DNA from: Zygaena filipendulae
Taxonomy: Eukaryota > Arthropoda > Insecta > Lepidoptera > Zygaenidae
Length of the DNA: 64,000 nucleotides
Direction of reading: 5' to 3'
Assembly: GCA_907165275.2 (NCBI GenBank)
Contig: OU015651.1
Location: 8,268,501 to 8,332,500 of the forward strand
Shown here: one piece after another, positions 1-14,500 of the stretch
Layout of the letters: every line of letters begins with the position of its first letter
How positions within the stretch are numbered: position 1 is the first letter of the stretch
Translations under genes and position numbers: made by a program
The notes under the pieces: model-generated
Databases searched by the model: none
The model's input: only the letters and a program-made list of their open reading frames with translations
Told to the model about the DNA's origin: nothing

Positions 1-1318
1 CTAATATTATTAGTAATATTATTCCTAGTATTAAAAAAGGTAGGTAAAGTTAGAGGAGGAGTAACGTTAGAGGAGGTAATTTCTGGATTTACTTAACCGT
101 TTTTGAAAATTATTTCACTTATAGGAAGCTACAGTAGTCCAGAGTGACATAGAGTAGGTATTTTTTATCCCGAAATTCCCACGTGAACGGGAGAAACACA
201 TATATACCTATGATGCATTAGGTAACTCACACAATATATAGCACCTTGGGAAGATCGTTCAATTTTGCTTATAACTGTACTGAGAACATACCTACTAGCA
301 TTGTTTTTAGTTTCAAGTACCTCTAGGTATTATGTGTAAAAGTATCATTATACATCGTAATCATTAAGTATTCCATTCGGGTCCGTATAGTTTGTGCCCG
401 GCGTACGAGTACCTAAGTGGACATTGGCACGGACTACTCAGAGATACGAGTATGAAGGTTTTTTCAATCTTCTATAAAATGTACATAGGTACCTACCTGT
501 TAGCTCTGCACTTCGAAGCAACATGACCGACGTGACCACGATCTACTCACAAATATTTTCCTAAAGTGGATGCAGAGACAAATTTTAACATACAAGTCGA
601 TCCCCCACGGTTTCACTTGCCTTAATTACGGAGTTTCCGTGGGAATTCTACCATATTATGTCACTCAGCAACAGAAATTACAACAATATTGCTGAACATC
701 GTAAATGGGAGTTTACATAATAATTAGAATTGTAAATTTGAGAAAATCCTAGCAATGTACTGCTACATTTCCTTTGCAAATTTCAAATGCGTGATAGGCA
801 AACTTACTGAAAATTATAAGTTTTAGGTACATTATGCTTATAAGTGAAATCGGTTAAGTACTTTTGAGTTTATATTTTATTACAAACAATTAATACTATC
901 TAAACTAATACTAGCTATTCTCCGTGGTTTCACCCACATTAATTTCAGAGTTCCCTCGATTTCTCCAAGATCCTGACTTGGTGACAATATGACCAATTGT
1001 TGACGAGTGAAAGCCGTACCGAAAACACGCTTGTCACGTTGTCTTCGTTATTTCAGTCACTTTTCAGCAGCTATTTTGGACCCTGAGCAGGAAACTGGTT
1101 TTCAAGAGAGCCATGTTTTAACTTGGGGAACAATCTAACATTGTCATTGGCCTTTCGCCATAATTAAAGAAATAGATGAAGAGATTTTTATTATTAAGAA
1201 ACATTGTCATTGGCAAATTATAATTATAGACGCCATTATTAAAGAAGAAGAAGAAGATGTGACCAATTCGGAAGTATCCACTTTCAAAGAAAAAACAATT
1301 TTCCTAATCGCTCCAACT
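1..1318. other. Intergenic, no gene seen
   Basis: AT-rich sequence with fragments of the common repeat at about 110-190, 600-690 and 920-1000. No open frame with recognisable content. Confidence 0.6.
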
Positions 1319-1672
1319 GAAACCCGTGAAATACATATTATTTTTGAGTTGTTCCGATGACCACCTGTGGTCTTCATCATCAGTTCCATTTCTTCAAATT
1401 TTGCTTTTCGAAAGCAAATGAACAATTACTATAAAAAATACCCAAATCGCTATAGGTGTGCCCATAATTTTTGAAGACTTCACTCGATTTCTCCAAGATC
1501 GCATCATCAGATCCCGATTTGGTGGCAATGGGACCTAATTGGGATTATATCCTTTCGAACAAAAAAGTATTTTAGAAATCGGTCCAACCGTCTTCGAGTA
1601 ATCGATGAACATACAAAAAAAAAAACATACAACCGTATGCATAACCTCCTCCTTTTTGGAAGTCGGTTAAAA
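1319..1672 (+). repeat. Interspersed repeat ending in CCTCCTCCTTTTTGGAAGTCGG, copy 1
   Basis: About 350 bp, paired with 18998-19360: shared landmarks are GTTCCGATGACCA, CTTCATCATCAGTTCCA, GGTGTGCC, CGATTTCTCCAAGATC, AAATCGGTCCAACCGTCTTC and the CCTCCTCCTTTTTGGAAGT tail. No coding capacity. Confidence 0.7.
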
Positions 1673-1795
1673 ATCCCTACCTACTGAATGTAGCTATATG
1701 GTCGTTTATGCCGCATTTTTTGACACTCGCGGGGCAATCAAAACCTATAGGGTACCTACTTTCCGTTGACCTAGAATCACACAATAATCTTCTTT

Positions 1796-1827
1796 CTTTC
1801 TTTTGCTATACCTATAGCAAAAGAAAG
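1796..1827. other. Perfect 14-bp hairpin
   Basis: CTTTCTTTTGCTAT and ATAGCAAAAGAAAG around a 4-base loop. No promoter or gene context is seen. Confidence 0.6.
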
Positions 1828-3002
1828 ACTAATCCGATCGCAGAAAATGACATGAGTGTCTAAGTACGGAGCCCCGTGAGTTCGGCTTGCACTTGGCCGG
1901 TTTATACACATACTTATACTAGCTGTGCCCCACGATTTTACCTGTGCTACGTGAGTTTTAAATTCTCGTAGGAATACTTAGGTACGTATATCAGACTCCT
2001 TTAATTTTTTTTTATTATTGTTATTGAAAGTAGGTACCTAGGTATGTACTATCGAGGGCCTGAATAAGTCCCTCGTGTAAAAGTAGGTAGGTACACCTTG
2101 TGATTTGTAAACCTAAACGCTCAGACTCCAAATGATCACAACACAAACCTTTACCGAGGCCCGCGCGGCGCGCATGCCACCTGCACCCGTGACAGTCAGA
2201 TATTTTGCTAAGCACTATGTAGACCTTGATGAGTGTAGACCGACGCTATGCACGCATGCTACGCATATGCAGTCAAGTTCATAATAAAAATGTTACTATA
2301 CTATAGGTAACTACTAAATATATAATCGAAAAGGAAAGGTTTGATATTTTGTTTGTATGTTTGTTTATTACGATTTAACTCAAAAACTCCTGGACCGATT
2401 TAAAAAATTCTTTCACCATTTGAATGCCACATTATCCCTGATTGACAGAGGCTATATTTGTAATCCGAAACTCATGCGGGTTACACCGCGGGGCACAGCT
2501 AGTAATACATATACGAGAATTTTGTACCTGTTTGTACCTTTTGTTACCATTTTGTTAGTTACAATATGTGACAACTCTACAGATAAGTTAATTTTTATTC
2601 CTGTTTCGGGTCACTTTATAAAATATTATCTACTTTAGTGAAGTCAGAAAAAATTGGAAGTTACAACAATCTTCTAAATAAATAACGATAGCTCACCCGA
2701 GGCTAAACGATGGAATAATATAGGAGTTCATAAACAGGATAATACGGCTTTGGAGATTGCAGTACTCAGGTTATCTCAAAAGTAGAACGGTAAAACTGTC
2801 CTTGGGACACATACCATAATGGATATATTATTATACCATAGAAAAAATTCAAAACTTCGGATAAAAGGGCAAAATTTCACTTATTCAAACAGTCGACATT
2901 TTGTGAAAAAAATACTACTTATACGACGACGATAGATAGCGACATTCGTAGGTACTAATTAAGAATCTTTTTACAAGTTTTGTATGTACCTATGCAAGTA
3001 CT

Positions 3003-3191
3003 TGTTATAAATGCGAAGGTGAATTTGTTTGTTTGTTTGTTATGATTTCACGCCTCAACGGCTCAACTGATTATCATGAAATTTTGCATACACGTTGTCA
3101 GGGGTACAGAGAATAGGGTACTTTTCATCCCGGAATTCCCGCAGGAACTACGAAATAACAGTGGGTGAAACCGCGGAGAACAGCTTGTAAT
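3003..3191 (-). repeat. Common interspersed repeat, tail type 1
   Basis: Reverse orientation, from TTATAAATGCGAAGGTGA to GGTGAAACCGCGGAGAACAG. Confidence 0.7.
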
Positions 3192-3477
3192 ACATAAATA
3201 CCAAGAAATACATAAACACAATTTTTTTTACTAGGCGTCATCATAACATAATAATACCTATGTACTCTTAGAGATTTTTTGTAAATAGACAAAGAAAAAG
3301 AGTTGATGTCATACAGAGGTAAGTAGGTAAGTAGGTACCTACGTAGTACTTGTCGACCTATGGCCCCCCAATCGGCATCTACTTATAATTATAACCTTTA
3401 CCTAATGATTAAAGGTTCTTCAGTGTGTTTATCATTAATAGTGTCATATACATATTTCAATTATTTTATATAAAAAC

Positions 3478-3664
3478 TAGCTGTCCCGCGCGGTTTCACC
3501 CGCGATAATTTCGGAGTTCCCGCGCGAATTCCGGGATAAAAACTACTCTTTTAAGTTGGACCATAATATAAATGGTTAGAAAATTTTATTAAAATCCGTT
3601 CAGTAGTTTCGGAGTCCATCGCGGACAAACAACGTGACACGTGACGTGATTTATATATATTAAG
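3478..3664 (+). repeat. Common interspersed repeat, tail type 2
   Basis: Head CTGTCCCGCGCGGTTTCACC, tail GTTGGACCATAATATAAATG...CAGTAGTTTCGGAGTCCATC...GACACGTGACGTGATTTATA, followed by a (TAAGA)n run. Confidence 0.7.
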
Positions 3665-3687
3665 ATAAGATAAGATAAGATAAGATA
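3656..3687 (+). repeat. (TAAGA)n microsatellite
   Basis: About five TAAGA units at the end of a type 2 interspersed repeat. Confidence 0.75.
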
Positions 3688-4004
3688 AATTGATCAAAAT
3701 AGGGACCTACACACATTTAAATAAAATTGATCAACAAAAAAAAACAACATTCAGACCTCCTCCTTTTTGGGAAGTCGGTTAAAAAAAATTGGACACGTAT
3801 TTTCCATTTTTTAGGTAGGTTATCAAAAAATAACGCAGATTACATTAAGTGGAAACGTCACGCTGTTCTACTGCAGTTACGCAACATTTTTTTATTAATC
3901 TACAAGACGGACTAATAACTATAATTTGGTTGAGCCAATTTTATTATATTTTACAATATTATATCAATGATAATTACGAAATAATAGGTATTATACTAGC
4001 TGTG

Positions 4005-4475
4005 CCCCGCGGTTTCACCCGCGTTATTTGAGGAAAAATCCTATTAATGCAAAATAATATATACCACTAGCTGTTTCCCGCGGTCATTTCGGAGCTCCCG
4101 CGGGAATTCTGGCATAAGAAGTGCCCTATGACACTCGGGAACACTGTACTCTGTAGTATTCTATTAGCAAAAGCATTTTCAAAATCGGTTCAGTAGATCC
4201 AGAGATTACCCCTACAACCACAAGTCACAATCTTACAAACACACTACATGATTTTTGCGTAACTTTAATCGTTTACGCAGGTATGCAACGAAACTCTCAA
4301 AGGAATAATTTTTCCCGTCTTATGCGAAATTTTTCATTTGCTGCTCCGCTCCTACTAATCATAGCCTGTAGCCTGAAATGGACTATCCAACAAAAAAGGA
4401 TTTTTCAATTCGAACCAGTAGTTCCGCAGATTAGTGCCAAACAAACAAACTATTCAGCTTTATAATTATTAAGAT
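4005..4475 (+). repeat. Fragments of the common repeat, tail types 3 and 6
   Basis: A head fragment at 4003-4030, a head with type 3-like tail at 4068-4245, then a type 6 tail (TTTGCGTAACTTTAATCGTT...TCCGCAGATTAGTGCCAAAC...TCAGCTTTATAATTATTAAG). A related type 6 fragment lies at 37020-37080. The open frame across it is repeat-derived. Confidence 0.6.
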
Positions 4476-4607
4476 GATAATATGACTATTGAATATACCT
4501 ATCTACATGTTATTTATATTCAATAGGTATTATCTAAACTTTTTAAAATGTGTGCGACCCAAAACTAATCAGCATGACCCTACTGAACTAAATACGCGCT
4601 ATATCTA

Positions 4608-5536
4608 CAGGATGGAAATTTGAGACGGGTCAGTAAGGACTAAGGGCAGCTACCTTATGGGTTGAATCCACGAGAATATGCTCTGAGGAGACCCCTTATT
4701 TTTTGAGTTATTGCTATTGGCATTTACAGATTTAAAATAATGTACAGTCAGCGTTAAATCGGCGATTTTTCGAAATATTTTTTATTAGCTTATTCAGTCT
4801 CGTATCCGACAAGAATCAAAAAGCTCTACGGAGTCAAGTAAGGTTAGGATATCAGAAATGTCACAAATCGAAAAAACGTTTCCCATACATTTTGTTTGAG
4901 AAATGAATTGTAACACTGTAATGGAAAGTTCCTATTTCTAGAAAATAATGGCTGCCAAGAATGAGCTCAGCAACAAAAAAAGTTTAGTAGTCTGATCATT
5001 TATAAGTTTTGAATTTCAAATTATTGTTTTCCTTATACAAAACCAGATTACTACTCAGTTGTTTCTTTTTTCTTTTTTTCTATTACGAACGCTTAATTTC
5101 GTGATCGTGAGTAGATACTCTCAAACCTTTGATCTCTGTGATCAAACCTAACAGTTTTTTTACCCTACTACCTTTTTTTTATTGTTTCCTTATTTTAATA
5201 GTTGTTGTTCTTATTAAAAATACGTTTCTGTTTACATAAAGTTGTGATACTTTATTTTGTAATACATTTTACTTTGTCACCAGAGTATGATAGATTAATT
5301 TCCAAACAAGTTTTTTTTCCGATTCATGACATTTTTGATACCCTAACTTAACTAGGCCTCATAGAGCTTTTCGATCCTTGTCGGAGACATGATTGATTAA
5401 GCTAATAAAAAATATTTTGAAAAATCACCGATTTCTCGCTGACTGTAGGTACATTTTTTTTTTAATCTGTAAATGGCAATAGCAATAACTCAAAAAAGTA
5501 GCCGCGCTTACTGACCCGTCTCAAATTTCCATTCTG
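4608..5536. mobile_element. 929-bp element with long terminal inverted repeats (Tc1/mariner-like MITE)
   Basis: The left end CAGGATGGAAATTTGAGACG and the right end, reversed, CAGAATGGAAATTTGAGACG pair up, and the arms continue as imperfect inverted repeats for about 250-300 bp each. TA flanks both ends (4606-4607 and 5537-5538). No transposase frame is seen. The TA flanks and CAG/CTG ends suggest a Tc1/mariner-type non-autonomous element. Confidence 0.8.
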
Positions 5537-6016
5537 TATATCATATATATACTTTTACTATATACTTTTGTTGTTATCTAGCTATTAAAATTATCTGTAC
5601 CACCCAGATGACTCGCATGAATTTCTCTGTTACCAGCGATCCGCCTTCCAAGGTCAGTGTCGGTTCGCGGAACCAGTTAATAAGCATCTCCCATTGAATA
5701 ATTATTATCAACTACAGTTCTTCATAGCCTAATAACATTTATTAATGCACATGTTATTAGGCAATCTAAACATTACTCATGTCCCTACACAAGTTACTTT
5801 AGTATCTGCTAAGTCCATTAACTTAATGAAATTTTGTTACCTTTATTATGATAATTTATGCGGTCACGCTACCTACGACTCAATTCGAATACTCAAAACA
5901 GTAACGCTTACGATGCCGATCGAGCTTCATGTATATTACCATTCCACTATCCATAAGTTTCGTGACTGTGTTTAAATTTGATGTGCAGTGTAAAAGTTTC
6001 TTGCTAATCACATAGT
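5537..6016. other. Upstream region of MCTP-like gene A
   Basis: 480 bp with no repeat copy recognised; presumably contains the promoter and 5' UTR. No clear TATA or initiator motif could be assigned. Confidence 0.4.
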
Positions 6017-9000
6017 ATGTTTAAATTCCGTTGGAAAAAAATTAAAGATGCAAAAAAACGTGAAGTGGAAAATCCTCGGTTAACGAAGCGGAGTGAGGAT
6101 CAGACTGAGTCAGTCATTTGTTTACCACCGCTACAACCGTCTGACCATATTGAGCAAAGGTACGCGTTCCTTATAGAAATTTCATTTTATCGCATTATAA
6201 TAAAAAAAATATAAATCTTTCGAAATCAAGGCAGTTAACCTTATAGGCACAGATAATAATTATAATTATAGGTTACCAAATAAACGTTGACTGTTGCGTC
6301 AATAACTGATAACTACCCATTGCATCCTCTCGTGGTAAATGATTGTTATTATACCTACTTAAAAAAAATAAGTATCATTATTGTCTTTCAAAAAGTATCT
6401 ACCGACGTAAATGGTATTCATAATTATGTTGTCATAATATTTCATTAATGTGTTTTAAATTTACTATTGTTCACATGTTATATTGGTTTGTTTAATAGAA
6501 CAGACGTGTTTTCTATTTGTGCCGTATCATTAAGTTAATACTATCTATTGAGTTTACTGGTGAAAGATTTTTTTTTATATATATTTTCAAATTAAATTAT
6601 ATACCTACTATTATATATAAATTATAAGTACATAAAAAAAAGTCTTCTCAAAATAAATTAAAATGCGATTTAGAACGTGCACCGAGTTTATCAGCCGACA
6701 GCAAGCGAGATAACACAGAATTGTTTCCACCCGACCTCATGCTAGGGGATGCTGCAATCGGTGTAGAAATTCACGAAACGCTTGTGACACGTGAAAACGT
6801 TTCTGGAACTGTTCTGAAATGCAACGGGGAATTAGAAACTGATTCGATTTCAACTAATGATATTGATGCAAATAAGACTAGTATCCATACAAATAGATTT
6901 GAATTAAATACGTCATCAAACTCAGTGGAATACCGGAAAGAATATACCAGTACCTCTAATAAAATACCGTGAGTGTTTTAAAATAGATATGTTAATTTAA
7001 GGGTGTTTGAACTGTTTACTAAAAGTGCAGCTAGATAAGTAGATATATTTTTCAGTTTTATAGTAGGTAATTACCGTAATTAATAAATACAGTAAATAGT
7101 GTTTAAAACTAGCTTTGACCCAAGTTTATTTTCAGTAATTTTTATATATAACTATATTATTTATCAGTAGTTCGATTCATCGGACAACTCAACCGCAACG
7201 CAAAAAGCGAGATTATTATTATACCTAGACATTTAGATGGAAATCCGATGACCGCCTGAATAAAGTTCAATATCAAAATTTATAGTCACTACTTAATAGC
7301 ATTCTAACCGGTAGCGTCTGTGTAAGTAATTTTATCAATTCTCGATGCCAGGGTCATGATCCGACGAAATCGTCTGGCTTGACGGGCGACGCGACGGCAT
7401 GGTTGCGGTTGTAAAGTTGTGATGTTTTTTCGATAGGATAAAAATTAATTTTTGTGTTCTTTTCCTACTAGCTGTGCCTCACGGTTGCACTAGCGTATGT
7501 TTCGGACTTCCTGCAGGAACTCTGATAAATCATAAAAGTAGCCTAAGTTACTCAGTTATCTGCCAGTGAAGTCCCGCCAAAATAGGTCCAATGGTTCCGG
7601 AGATAAGCCGGAAATAATATACAACAGACAGATAGACAGAGAGACAGACAACGTTTTGAAGAATTAGAAAAGACCCAAAAAATATCATCAAAAACTCACG
7701 AGCCACGACATCTCAAATATTGCCAAAATTGCCTCACTTAATTAATGGATGCTCCCTTACCTATATATATAAAATGCTTTGTCCAGAACGACTAATGGTA
7801 ATGGATCAACGCACAGCCTAAACCGCTGATCGTAGAGACCTGAAACTTGGAGGATGTTCTTTGTATGACGTAGGCATCCGATAAGAAAGGATTTTTGAAA
7901 ATTCAACCCCTAAGGGGATAAAAAGGGGTTGAAAAGTTTGTATGGGACAATTCCGGGGGAACTTCGAAATTATCGCGGGTCGCGGGTGAAACCGTGCGGG
8001 ACAGCTAGTTAGTAGTACTTGTACTATTATGTATTCTGTGTTAGTAGTAAATATAATCTTTTGTCCCTATAGATACCTACCTATTTAAAAAATACTTACC
8101 TAAATTGAATGTGTTAGTTTACATGTATATTTAGGTCAACATTGCTTAATCACATACTTCTTTACTTATGTATAATATAATGATTTGAATACAAAAGATA
8201 ACGAATATATTTTGTGTGGGTAGGTACACCGCCATTGCTTAGTACCTACTCGTACCTATTTGCTTTGTTATTTTGACATACAGACTGGACCTAGATGGGC
8301 AGCGCCGACCAATCGTCTCGATTCGAGTAACGCGCAGGTACATTTTGAAACCCTTGGATTTTTTTTGTTTTTATTAGAGTTAGTGAAATATCTAAAATTA
8401 TAGGCACGGTGTATTTATTAATTTGTTACTTTTCGTCATTCATAAAACACATCGTACTCGTATTTACTTATTATTTTTTCTTATTATTCCACGACACAAG
8501 CTTATCTATAGCTTAGTGTGGGATCAAATAGATCTGTGTGTTGTGAAGTGGATTATTATTATTATTATTACAAATTTCGTATTATTTTTCGAAGTATTAT
8601 AATAGCTAGTATAGGTTGTTGAATTAATTATTTATTAATTAGGTACCTACCTACTAATTGTTGCCCGTAGTTTTAGAAATGCAAATTTCGGCGTTTACAC
8701 GGCAATTACGATTTACGGAATAAAAGTATACGTTCTATATCTTTTGCTGTACCTACCCCTGACAACAATATGTTTGCAAAATTTCATATGATAGGTCGAT
8801 AGTTAAGGCATGAAAGCAAATTAGAACAACATAATTATAAACTCAAATTCACATTTATAGTATATGTATGATACGTTGTTTATAATTTGGATTAGGTACA
8901 TTCGTTATTTATTATTGGCTGTGGAGTGTGGCTAGTCAATAGACGTCCACTAAACGAATAATAATCGTCCGCTAAACGCATAGATTTACTATGGCTAACT

Positions 9001-11538
9001 AACGTAGTTAGCCATAATAAATCTATGGCTAAACGCAAAAATATGTAAACGTTCTTTTTTTTGTTACGAGAATTGCACGCCGATTGAAAAACCTTTTTTC
9101 ATTACTCATACTCGGAAAGTAGGTCTGAAGTTGCCTGAGAAGCGGGTTGAAAGTTACCCTTTTCAGTCCTAGGGAGAATCGCTTTCAACTGACAACTGTC
9201 AAATTATTAAAAAAAAACTAGGTCTATTTTCACATTTATATTGAACCATAATTCAACTTTCTATACAGCCAGCGCGATGTAAAATTGAAATAACGTAAAG
9301 TTTAAGTAGGTATTAATTAAAATAAAATTCACTCACTTTTTCTTAAGCTAATTCCTATTTATATTTTTTTATTTTCTTTAATTAATACTTAATAATTAAA
9401 GAAAATATTTTTTTAGGTCGCCACAATGTAAATAAAAAATACTGGCTGAATAGCTAGCCGGCAAAAGAAATAGGTGGGAAAGCGTCAAGCGACTATCCGA
9501 TCTTCACTCATTTTTTCTTTAGCTAATTCCTATTTTGTCAAAATTTTAAAATATAAAAGGAACAGATTAAAATATAAATAACAAATATTAGAAATGAGGC
9601 GGGATATCATAACGAGTGGCATACGGCCGCCTCGTTACAACTATAAAGATTTGTCAATGAATAATAATATCGTATGTCGTCCTCCATGACGGAGGTAGAA
9701 GAAATTTGGAAGAAAGGAGCATTCTATAAACCGTTATACCTACCATGGTAAAGTAATAATTATGAAAAACACTTAGGAGTCTGCTTACCGTAACCAAGAA
9801 AAAAGTACAATGTATTATGTAGGTATATAATATGCGTGTAGGATGCCTGACGGTAAATAGGTTTTACAAAAATCATTACGACATAAGACATTTGAAATTA
9901 ACTTCTTTACATAATATATAAACAAAATTTTAACAAAGAAATTAAAACCGACTTCCAAAAACACACGTAATTTTAATATTAGTTTGTGCTACCACTAATC
10001 AGTATGAAGTCGGTGACAAGCCAAATATGGAGAGGGTAGATGGGTTAAGTGGACTCCCGCCACCAGCTCTTCGTGAGCAGTACAACCCAAGTGGGCAGAC
10101 ACCAGCGGGCTTGTCACCGAATTCAAACCGATTAGTGGTAGCACAAACTAATAATAATATTACGTGTGTTTTTGTCTTTTGGATTAAATCGGTATGTTGT
10201 TATTTTTAGTTTTTATTTTTAGATTTTTAGTTTTGTGTTTTTTGGAAGTCGGTTTTAATTTTTTTGTTAATTGGAAGTTTGTTTGCTTGTTTGTTACGCA
10301 TATAGTATAGTATAGAATAGTAAGGATTTTCGAAACAAAAATTTTAATTTCCCCACTACGGAACCCTTCACTGATCGTGATCCGAGTCTGACAGCCATTT
10401 AACCGGTTTTCTAATTATTTATTTTTATGACGTTCGATTCGTACTATTCCGCACTCAAATTGCTCAAGTAGGTACCTACATTTTGCTAGTGTTTTTATAG
10501 AAGTTAATACATACCTTTGGTGTTTTTATAACAGCTTTAGGTACTTCATACGCGTGATATGCACTGACACAACGTGCACGCACACGTTTTTTATTTTACA
10601 AGTAGCTGGTCCCCGTGGTTTCACCCGCGTTAATTTCGAAGTTCCCGCTTGAATTCCGGATTACAATATAGCCTATGTTACTCATAGATAATGTAGCTTT
10701 CTAATGGTGGCAGAATTTTTAAAATCGGCCCGGAAATTTTTGAGTTAAATCGTAATAAACAAACAAACAAAAAATCAAATCTTTCCTGACAGTCAGTAAA
10801 GATTTTTTTTAATTAATTTTAATTATTAAGATATAAGATGATTTATATTATATAATTGGTTGATAATTATATTATTTGTGATGCATATTCCCCTTTCCAC
10901 GATGCAGCTGACGATTTTTTTTCCAGCTCAGTATGACGTCAACTATTTATGAAAAAAGTGCCTTACTATTACTTTTTTTTACCACTTCCGCAAACTCCCA
11001 CGTCCGTATACGTGCAAAGTTATGTGATTTTCATTTTACACTATAGGTGTTAATTATTATTTCTTAATAATATTCATTTTGTTAAAAATAAATTAAGACA
11101 GAAGTTCATGCGAGCAGCTGACGCATATTCCCCGCTCCACGATGCAGCTGACGATTTTTTTTTGAGCTCAGTATGACGTCAACTATTTTTGAAAAAGTTT
11201 CAGCCGGTATACTATTACTTTATTTTTTATTTTTGCTAATTGAGCTGCAGCTGACGGTCGGTTTACTTATTAGTCATATAATATCAACTATCGATGTTAA
11301 TATCAGCCGTCCTACCTCCCGGACTATGACAAGTTTTGTTTCTTATTACTCTATATCTATAATAATGTGGTAGGGGTAATTACATCGATATTGTTTGTCT
11401 GACAGGTCATTCGTGAGTCCGGAGGGCGTGGCAATGGATCCTTTAACTCCCGCCGCATTAGCGGTCTCGTCGGAGCTCATGGGTCATATTGGTGCTGGTT
11501 TGACGATGCTCCGGGAGCACAGTAAAAAAGTTCAAAAA
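6017..11538 (+). CDS. Gene A exons 1-3: low-complexity N-terminus
   Basis: Three exons encode about 181 residues. Exon 1 is basic (rich in K/R). Exon 2 is Ser/Thr/Asn-rich and acidic. Exon 3 (11406-11538) ends in a short amphipathic stretch followed by KKVQK. No C2 signature is present here, although canonical MCTPs carry C2A at about this place. The exon 2 acceptor is the least certain boundary: AG at 6700-6701 or 6685-6686 both keep frame, and neither has a good pyrimidine tract. The region shares no obvious similarity with the first exons of paralogue B, so the N-termini have diverged or were acquired separately. Confidence 0.65.
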
Positions 11539-14500
11539 GTACGTAAAGCCATGTTTTTTTGTATGATGCTTAGTTTTTATATATGTACATAACTAGACAC
11601 CTAAATGCCAAAGTTAGTAAACAAACATTTTCATCAGAGGACACTTTACCTGCCTGCCACATTTTGTCTGCGTACCTGACACTACACTATGATAAGAACT
11701 AAATCTCTTCTTCTTATTTTATGTTCATATCAATATTTTACTTATATCTATCCATTCAATATCTAAATTTAAAAAAACTTCTGTTATCCTTAAATAAATG
11801 CGAAAGTGAGTTTGTTTGTTTGTTAACCTTACATCAATGCTTATACATCCCTTAACGACTGAACCGATCATTTTTTGCATACTTACACGTTATTAGGGGT
11901 ACAGAGAAGAACATAGGATACTTTTATCCAGGAATTCCCTCGTGAAACCCCGGGGAACAGTAAGTAGAATTGGTAACACGGCACTGGCCTCTGAAATATA
12001 GGTTTATCCTACATCAGAAGCCAGCAACTCTCTGTATTAGAGATAACGAAGCGAAGTTGGTTCAATAGTAATAAATTCATTTAATTTCATTTCATCTGTT
12101 GGGTATTCTTATATTCGAATAAAATTGTTTCTAAGTATTGATGTAAAAACTTTTTAAGTTTAAAAACGTAAGCACTTTTTAGAAGTAGTACGTACCTACT
12201 TCGTTCTGTAATAGAAAATGAGAAAAGGCAAACGGACAGAAATAAGAAAAAGACGTTAGGTAGGCACACCTAACGTCTTTTTCTCTCTGACTGACAAGGT
12301 AAAGTTTGAATAGTAAGGTACGTGGCAAACAAACGCTTAGAGAAGATGCCCAGTGAACTTGTAAAGTCCTCAAAACAAATCTCGGTAGTAAACACATAAG
12401 CTCCATTAGTTCGACCATGTGAATCTTTTAGGTCTAATGGAGGAGGAAAAAAATACCTTGAATCAGCTCTAGGTAAATTTTTTCAGTACAATATACCTGC
12501 TTATATTTACACACTAATCCATTAATTTTTGTTTGTCACATTGTATTTTCTTTCATAGTATGTGATGAAGAACAAAAGGTTGGACCTCATCAGGAAGCCG
12601 TGGAAGTCCGTAGTGAATATAGTGCTCGTCGAAGCTGAGAATTTACCGGATGGACCAGATGATGGCTCCAACAGTCTCTACTGCAAGTTCAAGTAAATAT
12701 TTACTTCGAATGTTAAATAATTATGTTCAATATTAAAATACCGCTTGACCGAACTCTCATCAAGAGATCGACGTCATGATCAGGTATTCATGTAGATGTA
12801 ATTTTATGATTTTCGACATTTCTAAGGGACTTCTTTGATTTACTGAGATAAAGAGCTTATAAATGTCACTCTGGGAAGTTTTATTCAAACCCGGACCCTT
12901 ATTCACTAACTAGCTGGTGCCCGCGGTTTCACCCGCGTGAATTTTTGACCCTTGCAATGACAGTAACGATGTTAGATTTTCTCACTCTTTTAAAACGTAG
13001 TGGTTAAATACTCTTTAGTCTCAAAGAAAATATAATCACATCATCTGTCTCTCCAAGCCTTAAAACTCTCACTTCGCGAAAAATCAATTCAAAAGAAAAA
13101 AAAAATGCATAACTCTAAAAAAGTTTTATTATGTTCGTTATGCAACATTATATCGAAGCTTTCGACCATTGCCTTGCGCTGAAATCTTTAAATGATGATA
13201 ATTTTTTTGCTTTATGTCCTATTTCGATGAAACAAAGCCTATATTATGTAGCTCCAGCTTAAGCTTAATCTGCCTGTGAAAACCGCATGACAATCCATTC
13301 AGTAGATGCGGAGATTATCGTGATCAGACAGACAGACAGACAGACAGAAAAGAATTTTAAAAACTTTTTGATGCATTTCGATTCTTTACTGGAACTTTTG
13401 GAAGTAACTCGACACATATCAACCTTAATTTCGCTTTTGGATATTGAAGATATCTGTCTGTCAGTGTCACATGACCCTGTCAATACGACAGTGGCATTTC
13501 TATCACAGATTAATAAGGCGTAATTTTAAACTAGTGACGTCATTCCGCGTTTCGGCGGTAAAGTCTAAAGTAGGAACTTTGAAACGCTCTATTTTAACTT
13601 TCTTGCTTTGTTTAAGTAGGCCATATATCTTTAAAATAAACTGAAAAAAAAAATCATGCAAGTACCCTATTGTCTTTTTTCGTTTTAAAAAAGTTTCACT
13701 TCAAAAAAACATATTTACAATGCGGCGTTTCTTATAGCATACTGAATATTAATTTCCAATATTTTCACACCTGAACGTTTGGGATTGTGTTTTTTGGAAG
13801 TGCGTTATGTTATTAGCACGGAATGTTGTTGGTCATACTGAATAAGGCCTCTAGATGGTATACAAACGCATGGAGAAACAGACAAACAATCGAAAATTCT
13901 ATAAATATCAAAAACTGCACAAACACTACTCACATCTTTATTTTTTTTTTTGTTCTGTAAGAACATGTTCGCTGTAGGCAAACGATGAAAGGTCAGGAGT
14001 CAGGACCTCACAATACACAAGCATCTAATATCCAATTTGAACTTTGTCGTGAGGATGAGAGACTTATTATAAACACACTTATTTACTCCGCAATGTATAA
14101 TGATACCTAAGCAGTAGTCATATCAATGGTGACAGTAAATGACGTGATCTCATGGGTCAACGTATATTATAACGTTGATTTTCAAGGAATTATAAAAAGA
14201 TAAGTATCGACTAACAATAAAATTTATGTAGATAGGTATATTGTCTCAAGTGTATTCAGGTATTAAAAAATGTCGCGCTGCCTATTATGAAGTTGTAACT
14301 TATTAGAAAAATACATTTTAAGTAAAAAAATATACTAATAGTCATTAACAACAAAAAAAATTTACTTATCGAATACTTATTGTGTTTTTAAAGTTTTTGA
14401 CAGCTGCGTCACAAGTTTTTCGTACCTACAGAAAAATAGGTACTTACCTACTATAGGTACTCAATAATACTCGTATATTAGTTGATATTTTTAACCGACT

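Noticed and set aside
4283..4465. 60-codon frame with a hydrophobic segment
   Set aside because: It lies wholly in an interspersed-repeat tail that recurs near 37020 without the frame.
10027..10209. 60-codon frame starting MERVDGLSG
   Set aside because: It covers the centre of a foldback MITE, present also at 18374-18772 on the other strand.
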